A stretch of DNA of 31,289 nt from positions 1-31,289 of the forward strand of contig CAYYNP010000090.1 in the NCBI GenBank assembly GCA_964472545.1, in the 5' to 3' direction. The position numbers were made by a program, and so were the translations under genes. Below the pieces are notes generated by a model, which worked only from the letters and a program-made list of their open reading frames with translations, was not told the origin of the DNA and ran no database searches. Origin of the DNA: CAYYNP01 sp964472545 (GTDB lineage Bacteria; Planctomycetota; Planctomycetia; Pirellulales; Thermoguttaceae). Below, in pieces: positions 26,719 through 31,289 of the stretch; position 1 is the stretch's first letter, and each line of letters begins with the position of its first letter.

Positions 26719-27444
26719 GTGAACGCCCACACTAGAAAAGCCCTCGCCGTGGCGGCCGTCCTCTTGCTCGTGTCACTGTTGCTGAACGTCGGCACGGTGT
26801 CGGCCGCCGAAAAGCAACGCGTCGTCACCCCGATCGGCAACAACCTCGACGCCTGGGAGGCCAAAGGCTCGCTGGAAGCCAGCAAGTGGACCGTCGGCGT
26901 GGCCAAAGTCGATCCGGACAACGAGCGGGCACTCGTGGTCGAGCCGGCCGGCGACCGCACGCCCGAGTTGATCACCGCCACCGGTCACGGCGCCGACATC
27001 TACACCAGGGAGAAGTTCGCCGACTGCACGGTCGAGATCGAGTTGATGGTCCCCAAGGGATCGAACTCGGGTGTCTACCTGATGGGCGAGTACGAGATCC
27101 AGGTGCTCGACAGTTTCGGCAAGACCCGCATCGGCCCGGGCGATCTCGGCGGCCTCTACGGCACCAAGCCCGCCGACGTCAACGCCGCGAAGGCACCGGG
27201 CGAATGGCAGAAGATGGTGATCGAGTTCGTGGCGCCCCGATTCGAGGGCGACAAGAAAGTGGCCAACGCCCGCTTCACCAAGGTCACGCTCAACGGCCAG
27301 GTGATTCACGACGATGTCGAGGTCCGCGGCAAGACCGGCGGCGATTTGTACGGCAAGGAGGTGCCCGAGGGGCCGTTGATGCTGCAAGGCAATCACGGGG
27401 CGGTGGCTTACCGGAACTTGAAGATCACGGCGCCGGCGAAGTAG
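26719..27444 (+). CDS. Secreted DUF1080 (3-keto-disaccharide hydrolase-like) protein
   Basis: About 241 residues from GTG 26719, which has an AAAGGAG ribosome site; the upstream in-frame ATG at 26635 would put the promoter inside the gene. VNAHTRKALAVAAVLLLVSLLLNVGTVSA/AEK is a signal peptide. The mature part has the jelly-roll typical of DUF1080: ADIYTREKFADCTVEIELMV, SGVYLMGEYEIQVLDSFG, PGEWQKMVIEFVAPRF, KVTLNGQVIHDDVEV and PLMLQGNHGAVAYRNLKI. The family is named for hydrolysis of 3-keto-glycosides; many planctomycetal members are uncharacterised. It lies divergently from the GH38 gene. Confidence 0.9.
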   Translation: MNAHTRKALAVAAVLLLVSLLLNVGTVSAAEKQRVVTPIGNNLDAWEAKGSLEASKWTVGVAKVDPDNERALVVEPAGDRTPELITATGHGADIYTREKFADCTVEIELMVPKGSNSGVYLMGEYEIQVLDSFGKTRIGPGDLGGLYGTKPADVNAAKAPGEWQKMVIEFVAPRFEGDKKVANARFTKVTLNGQVIHDDVEVRGKTGGDLYGKEVPEGPLMLQGNHGAVAYRNLKITAPAK

Positions 27445-27499
27445 TGGGTAGTACGCAGTAGGCAGTATGCAGTAGGCAGTGAGCAGTGGGCAGCAGGTA
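27444..27499. repeat. Eight heptamer tandem repeats (GTAGGCA type)
   Basis: Consecutive 7-base units from 27444: GTGGGTA, GTACGCA, GTAGGCA, GTATGCA, GTAGGCA, GTGAGCA, GTGGGCA, GCAGGTA. The first overlaps the last base of the DUF1080 stop codon. Heptamer arrays of this kind are known as short tandem repeats in cyanobacteria; here the role is unknown. Confidence 0.9.
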
Positions 27500-27649
27500 G
27501 CGGTTTCACTGTCTTGCTGCGAGGCCGCCGTTGGCCGGCGACGTTTCTGGGAAGCGGAGACGACCACGCCCGCGAACACAGAGGTATCGTGGAGAATCGC
27601 GTGTCAGCCCCCGGAGCACTGACGCGCTACTCTCCGAATTCCCGTTCTG

Positions 27650-27733
27650 CTCTGTACAGGCGGCTCTGTACAGGCGGCTCTGTTCAGGCAGCTCTGTTCA
27701 GGCGGCTCTGTTCAGGCGGCTCTGTTCAGGCAG
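27650..27733. repeat. Six 14-base tandem repeats (CTCTGTTCAGGCGG type)
   Basis: Six units without gaps at 27650, 27664, 27678, 27692, 27706 and 27720. The first two read CTCTGTACAGGCGG, the others CTCTGTTCAGGCRG (R is A or G). The unit length is not a multiple of three, so long open frames that cross it are chance. With the heptamer array and the 22-base element it fills the 356-base gap 27445-27800, which has no gene. Confidence 0.93.
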
Positions 27734-27755
27734 CGTCGTATTCACCGCGGCATGG

Positions 27756-27777
27756 CTGAATTCTTGCGAGTCCAGCT
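27756..27777 (+). repeat. Third copy of the 22-base dispersed element
   Basis: CTGAATTCTTGCGAGTCCAG... differs at two positions from the copy at 26593-26614 and has the same orientation, so the DUF1080 gene lies between two direct copies. Confidence 0.85.
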
Positions 27778-27800
27778 ACAGTCCTAGTTGTCATCGCGCC

Positions 27801-28895
27801 CTAATCGTCCTGCGGAATCAACGTTCCGATCAGTTTCTCATCCGGACGCCCGTCGCGCTCAACGATGCCGAAGCCGCCCTTGTAGTCCCAGTTGGCCCAG
27901 GCGATGCCGTGTTGTTCGAGAATCGAGCGCACGTCGTCATACCAGGCCAAGCGGGCCTTCTCGGGCGTGGCCTTGATGCATCCCCATTCCCCGCAATACA
28001 GCGGCAGGTCGTACTTTTTGGCCGCCGCCAACGGCTTCGCCAGCAGCCGTGCAAGGGCTTCTCGATCATAGACGCCATTGCTGCCCTTGACCATTCGGGC
28101 GATATCCTCGGGCAGCTTGTCGATTTCCTCCTGCTCGACCAATCGCCCGGGATAACCGACCGGCCCCTTGTATCGGCCCACGCCGGTCCAGGACGCCTGA
28201 TGATGCGTGATCAGCATCGGCGTATAGAAGTGGAAGCTGAGGATGATGTTCCGGTCGCCCTCGGGAATCCGCAGTTTGTCGAACGTGTGTACCGATTGCC
28301 ATCGGTTCGATCCGATCACGATCTTCCGGGTCGGTTCCGTCTCGCGGATCGCCCGCACCAGCTTCGCCACCAGCCGATTCCAATCTTCCGGGTCGTCGGC
28401 CACCGGCTCGTTCATCAGTTCATAGGCGATCAAATCGACAGGGTACTGTTTCAATTCGGCCGAAAGATCCTGCCACAGACGCAGGAATCGATCCTGGGCC
28501 TTGGGGTCGGTCCAAAGCGGCTTGTCTTTGGCGTTGAAGTGGTGCGACCGCAAGATGTGCAGATCGACCACGACCCGCAGGTCGTGCTTCTTGGCCCAAG
28601 CGATACCGTTGTTCAAGAGGCCAAAGGCCTCGGCGTGCCAGTTTCCCTCTTCGTCCCAAAGCTGCTCCTCGTCGACCGGCAGCCGGATATGGTCGTAGCC
28701 CAAGCCGGCGATGAATCTCACGTCCCGCTCGGTGAAGAACTCCCGCCGCTGTTCTGCTCGCCGCCCGCTTTGAGAGAGCCAGTGGCTGATGTTGACGCCG
28801 CGGGTTACGTCGAAGGCGCCGCGAGCGCAATCGCTCACAATACACAGCAGTGACAACGCAAGCCACATATGACGAAAGACCATCGAGCGATACAT
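27801..28895 (-). CDS. Secreted GH5 family glycoside hydrolase (cellulase-like)
   Basis: 364 residues from ATG 28895, chosen because AAAGGA precedes it and a signal peptide (MYRSMVFRHMWLALSLLCIV, ending near CARGA) follows; the open frame runs on to 29009 but into a repeat. The GH5 barrel shows TRGVNISHWL, GYDHIRLPVD, RVVVDLHILRSHHF, IAYELMNEP with acid/base Glu163, SFHFYTPMLITHH, and YCGEWGC with nucleophile Glu303, then WANWDYKGGFGIV at the end. Length is normal for a single-domain GH5. The substrate is a beta-linked glucan or mannan; the subfamily cannot be told by eye. No carbohydrate-binding module. Confidence 0.92.
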   Translation of the reverse strand: MYRSMVFRHMWLALSLLCIVSDCARGAFDVTRGVNISHWLSQSGRRAEQRREFFTERDVRFIAGLGYDHIRLPVDEEQLWDEEGNWHAEAFGLLNNGIAWAKKHDLRVVVDLHILRSHHFNAKDKPLWTDPKAQDRFLRLWQDLSAELKQYPVDLIAYELMNEPVADDPEDWNRLVAKLVRAIRETEPTRKIVIGSNRWQSVHTFDKLRIPEGDRNIILSFHFYTPMLITHHQASWTGVGRYKGPVGYPGRLVEQEEIDKLPEDIARMVKGSNGVYDREALARLLAKPLAAAKKYDLPLYCGEWGCIKATPEKARLAWYDDVRSILEQHGIAWANWDYKGGFGIVERDGRPDEKLIGTLIPQDD

Positions 28896-28962
28896 GAGAA
28901 TCGTCCTTTCTTCAAGGTCATCTGGCGGAATGGTGTAACCGCTGTCCTGCAAAAGCGGGAAC

Positions 28963-29086
28963 ACTACCACAGAGGGCACCGAGAACACAGAGAAAGCCAG
29001 CAGAAGCACTTCTCACGTCCCGAAACCGGGGATGTCATTGGCTTGCTCCATTCTCACTCTGTGGTCTCGGTGTCCTCTGTGGTAGT
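28963..29086. repeat. Inverted repeat, 30-base arms (ACTACCACAGAGG type)
   Basis: Arm 28963-28992 and arm 29057-29086 are reverse complements at 28 of 30 positions, with 64 bases between. It lies upstream of the GH5 start. A fragment (ACACAGAGG) also occurs near 27575. Together with the next repeat it makes up most of the 459-base gap 28896-29354, which has no gene. Confidence 0.9.
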
Positions 29087-29252
29087 CGTCCTTCTTCCCT
29101 TGCGGCCTCGCGACTTGCACTATCTGAGATTGCGTGTGCGGGCTGTATCGCAAGCAGCTTACTCTCGCAAGATGTCGCGATTCTACACGGTCCGTTGGAG
29201 AAAGGCAAAACGCCCACGCACGGCCTGCCGGGGAGGCCCTCACACGCACCAA

Positions 29253-29350
29253 GGGCCTGCCCGGAAACAACTTCGCAGTTTTTCGGGCGAATCATCACAC
29301 GGAGTGTGATGGCTACCATGAAGCGGGCGAAGTTGTTTCCGGACAAGCCC
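29253..29350. repeat. Inverted repeat, 24-base arms (CCGGAAACAACTTCGC type)
   Basis: Arm 29253-29276 and arm 29327-29350 are reverse complements at 22 of 24 positions. Between them is a small palindrome ATCACAC-GGA-GTGTGAT at 29294-29310. It ends 5 bases before the stop codon of the Rossmann/DUF2520 gene and may help end its transcript. Confidence 0.88.
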
Positions 29351-29354
29351 CAAG

Positions 29355-30239
29355 CTAAGCGCCTGCGCATTTCTCGCGAAGCATCGCCACAATGGTATCC
29401 AGCGCGTCGGGTTCCGCGTTGCCTTGGGCCGTGGCCAACTCGACGGCCATTCGGCCCAGACTGCGATAGATCTCCCGGATCGTCGGGTCGGCTTGCCCGA
29501 GGGCGTCGAGTTGGCGTTGGACGACGGACGCCTCGCCGCGGGCGATCGGTCCGGTCAGTGCGCGGACTGGGCCGAGCCGTAGCACGTTGTCGAGGGTGCC
29601 GGTGGCAATCGGTTCGATGATCTGCATGGCGGTCGCTCGGTCGACGCCCGCCTGCTCGAAACATCGCAGCCCGGTCTCTATCAAAGCCGTCAGGTAGTTG
29701 CAGACGATCACGGTGGCGGCGTGATAGACGGTCTTCTGGTCCGGCCGGATGCGAAACGTTTTGGCCCGGCAATCGACGATGAGTTGCCTGAGGACGTCAC
29801 GGGCTTGCGGGTCGCCTTCCAAGGCACAAAACGTCCCGGCGAACGTTTCGGCGGCGCTGGCCGGGTCGGCAAAACTCTTGACCGGGTGGAGGCTGGCGAC
29901 GGCGGCGCCTCGATCGGCGGCCGGCTTCAGGATCGTCGAGGGCAACGAGCCGCTGCAATGGAACACGACGACGCCCGGCCGCAACAGATCGGTTTGGCAC
30001 AATTGCCGGCAACAGGTCTCGATCGACTCATCGGACGTGGAAATCATCATCAAGTCGGCCGGTTCCAGCCGATCATAGGTGGCTACCACGCTACCGCTGC
30101 CGATGAATTCGACGGCCCGCCGGGCGCTGGCGGGCGAACGGTTGAGTATGCAGCGGACTTCGAGGAGCCCGGATTGGGTCCACAGCCGAGCCAGTGCCCT
30201 GGCCAGACTGCCGCAGCCGATGATGTTGAGGGATTTCAC
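29355..30239 (-). CDS. Rossmann-like NAD(P)-binding protein with DUF2520 domain
   Basis: 294 residues from GTG 30239; the longer open frame to 30422 has no matching family sequence. The N-terminus is a Rossmann fold with GxGxxA at residues 8-13 (IIGCGSLARAL), then CILNRSPASARRAVEFIGSG, DLMMISTSDESIE and GVVVFHCSGSLPS. The middle HPVKSFADPASA and the helical C-terminal part (YHAATVIVCNYLTALIETG, ALTGPIARGEASVVQRQLDAL) are the DUF2520 signature. The family resembles ketopantoate and pyrroline-5-carboxylate reductases but the substrate is not established. It is transcribed away from the formate-tetrahydrofolate ligase gene. The ribosome site is weak. Confidence 0.87.
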   Translation of the reverse strand: MKSLNIIGCGSLARALARLWTQSGLLEVRCILNRSPASARRAVEFIGSGSVVATYDRLEPADLMMISTSDESIETCCRQLCQTDLLRPGVVVFHCSGSLPSTILKPAADRGAAVASLHPVKSFADPASAAETFAGTFCALEGDPQARDVLRQLIVDCRAKTFRIRPDQKTVYHAATVIVCNYLTALIETGLRCFEQAGVDRATAMQIIEPIATGTLDNVLRLGPVRALTGPIARGEASVVQRQLDALGQADPTIREIYRSLGRMAVELATAQGNAEPDALDTIVAMLREKCAGA

Positions 30240-30364
30240 GGGGCGGTTCTCGGGGCTGGCGCGACCAACGGTCGCGGTTTTATGAAATAGGCACCGGCGG
30301 GCGCCAAGTGTCCACACGATGGCAGGGTAATTGCCCCCGGCGAAGCCGGCAGTAGCCGGACACC

Positions 30365-30392
30365 TTGCACGCCCAATGCCACCCGGTATAGT
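30365..30392 (+). promoter_or_regulatory. Possible promoter of the formate-tetrahydrofolate ligase gene
   Basis: TATAGT at 30387-30392 (five of six) with TTGCAC at 30365-30370 (three of six), spacer 16. It lies in the 311-base divergent gap 30240-30550, which has no gene, leaving a leader of about 150 bases. Confidence 0.35.
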
Positions 30393-30437
30393 AAGGATAC
30401 TCCCAGGGCAGCGTTGGGGCACGTCAGCGAAAGCTAT

Positions 30438-30451
30438 CTGAGACGTCTCAG
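30438..30451. promoter_or_regulatory. 14-base perfect palindrome, possible operator
   Basis: CTGAGACGTCTCAG is a perfect palindrome, 46 bases after the candidate -10 box and about 100 before the start at 30551. Its size and place fit a repressor site, or it could be a hairpin in the leader. No known regulator assigned. Confidence 0.3.
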
Positions 30452-30550
30452 CCAGGTTTATGAGAATTCCGGGATGGCAGCCAGAGGCCTATTTTGCCTC
30501 AGCGTCCTGCCTTTCCTAAAATCACCAACATCCCACGAGGAGGACGATCG

Positions 30551-31289
30551 TTGACTCTTGACCCGACGAAACATGCGGATTGGGAAATCGCCGAAGAGGC
30601 GGAATCCCGGATGAAGACTTGTTACCAACTCGCCGAGGAGTTGGGACTGACCAAAGACGAATTGCTGCCGCACGGCCACCACATCGCCAAGGTGGACTAC
30701 ATGAAGGTGCTCGACCGGCTGAAAGACAAGCCGGACGGCAAGTTCATTGAAGTGACGGCGGTTACTCCCACTCCGCTGGGAGAGGGTAAGTCGACCACGA
30801 CGATGGGGCTCTTGCAGGGGATGGGCAAGCGCGGAAAGAAGGTCGTCGCCTGTATTCGTCAGCCGTCCGGCGGACCGACGATGAACATCAAGGGCTCGGC
30901 CGCGGGCGGCGGACTGGCCCAGTGCATCCCGCTGACCGAATTCTCCCTGGGCCTGACCGGCGACATCAACGCCATCATGAACGCCCACAACCTGGCGATG
31001 GTGGCTCTGACCGCGCGGATGCAGCACGAGCGGAACTACAGCGACGCGCGGCTGGCGAAGATCGGCCTGAAGCGGCTGGACGTCAACCCCACGAACGTCG
31101 AGATGGGCTGGGTGCTGGACTTTTGTGCCCAGGCCTTGCGCAATATCAATATCGGCATCGGCGGGAAGATGGACGGCTACATGATGCAGAGCAAGTTCGG
31201 CATCGCCGTCTCCAGCGAAGTGATGGCCATCCTCTCGATCTTCAGCGACCTGAAGGACCTCCGAGAGCGGATGGGCGGCATCGTGGTGG
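30551..31289 (+). CDS. fhs: Formate-tetrahydrofolate ligase, divergent type, cut by the window end
   Basis: The first 246 codons; the gene runs off the window. TTG 30551 is the start because GAGGAGG lies 7-13 bases before and no earlier in-frame ATG has one. The enzyme joins formate to tetrahydrofolate with ATP, feeding one-carbon metabolism. The ATP site TPLGEGKSTT is at about residues 74-83, preceded by FIEVTAVTP. Further family landmarks are IKGSAAGGGLAQ, LTGDINAIMNAHNL and ALRNINIGIGGK. Several normally constant spots differ: RQPSGGPTMNIKG in place of REPSLGP-FGIKG and VLDFCAQALRNI in place of DLNDRALRNI, so it belongs to a divergent branch. It is divergent from the DUF2520 gene. Confidence 0.9.
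   Translation, partial: MTLDPTKHADWEIAEEAESRMKTCYQLAEELGLTKDELLPHGHHIAKVDYMKVLDRLKDKPDGKFIEVTAVTPTPLGEGKSTTTMGLLQGMGKRGKKVVACIRQPSGGPTMNIKGSAAGGGLAQCIPLTEFSLGLTGDINAIMNAHNLAMVALTARMQHERNYSDARLAKIGLKRLDVNPTNVEMGWVLDFCAQALRNINIGIGGKMDGYMMQSKFGIAVSSEVMAILSIFSDLKDLRERMGGIVV

Noticed and set aside
27650..27733. Tandem array as a CRISPR
   Set aside because: Units are 14 bases and directly adjacent without spacers; no cas genes in the window.
27531..28853. 440-residue plus-strand open frame opposite GH5
   Set aside because: It runs through the 14-base tandem repeat and then mirrors the GH5 gene; no start signal or domain.
30458..31027. 189-residue minus-strand open frame opposite formate-tetrahydrofolate ligase
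   Set aside because: Antisense of a well-recognised enzyme; no motif of its own.

Overview
The window reads as a piece of a GC-rich Planctomycetes chromosome, most likely order Pirellulales. The reasons are the gene families: an ECF sigma factor next to a Ser/Thr kinase with an N-terminal zinc ribbon, a secreted protein with the planctomycetal PLEDRCLL N-terminal motif and a dockerin-like tail, a hydrazine-synthase-alpha-related haem protein, a DUF1080 protein, Tat-exported aldo/keto reductase, LamG protein, and several kinds of noncoding hairpin repeat between genes. This placement is inference from gene content; no rRNA or other marker lies in the window, and I see no tRNA, CRISPR array or intact insertion sequence.

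Layout. 1-6315: a two-gene unit of an exported TPR-CHAT protein and a caspase-like lipoprotein, with a good promoter and 12 bases between the genes. 6316-9582: a three-CXXCH haem protein with discoidin and beta-propeller regions. 9583-12740, minus strand: LamG protein, aldo/keto reductase, tetrahaem cytochrome c and a small membrane protein, with two large inverted repeats. 12923-14761: orphan TolC-type outer membrane protein. 14762-17965: a stretch of visibly lower GC with a long gene-free leader, a near-consensus promoter and three tightly packed genes that I do not recognise; the third may be a permuted papain-like enzyme. 18126-20868: ECF sigma factor and kinase. 21087-22946: LEPR-XLL/dockerin secreted protein. 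23097-28895: carbohydrate block with GH38 alpha-mannosidase, DUF1080 protein and GH5 hydrolase, separated by repeat-rich DNA. 29355-31289: a Rossmann/DUF2520 protein divergent from a truncated, divergent formate-tetrahydrofolate ligase.

How parts may work together. The CHAT and caspase proteins look like a paired protease module outside the cytoplasm. The cytochrome and reductase genes are translationally coupled, so they probably act together in periplasmic redox chemistry, but the reductase lacks the usual catalytic residues. The sigma factor and kinase form a typical planctomycetal signalling pair. The glycoside hydrolases and DUF1080 protein suggest use of polysaccharides. The best candidates for something undescribed are the CHAT/caspase pair and the three-gene low-GC unit at 15687-17965.
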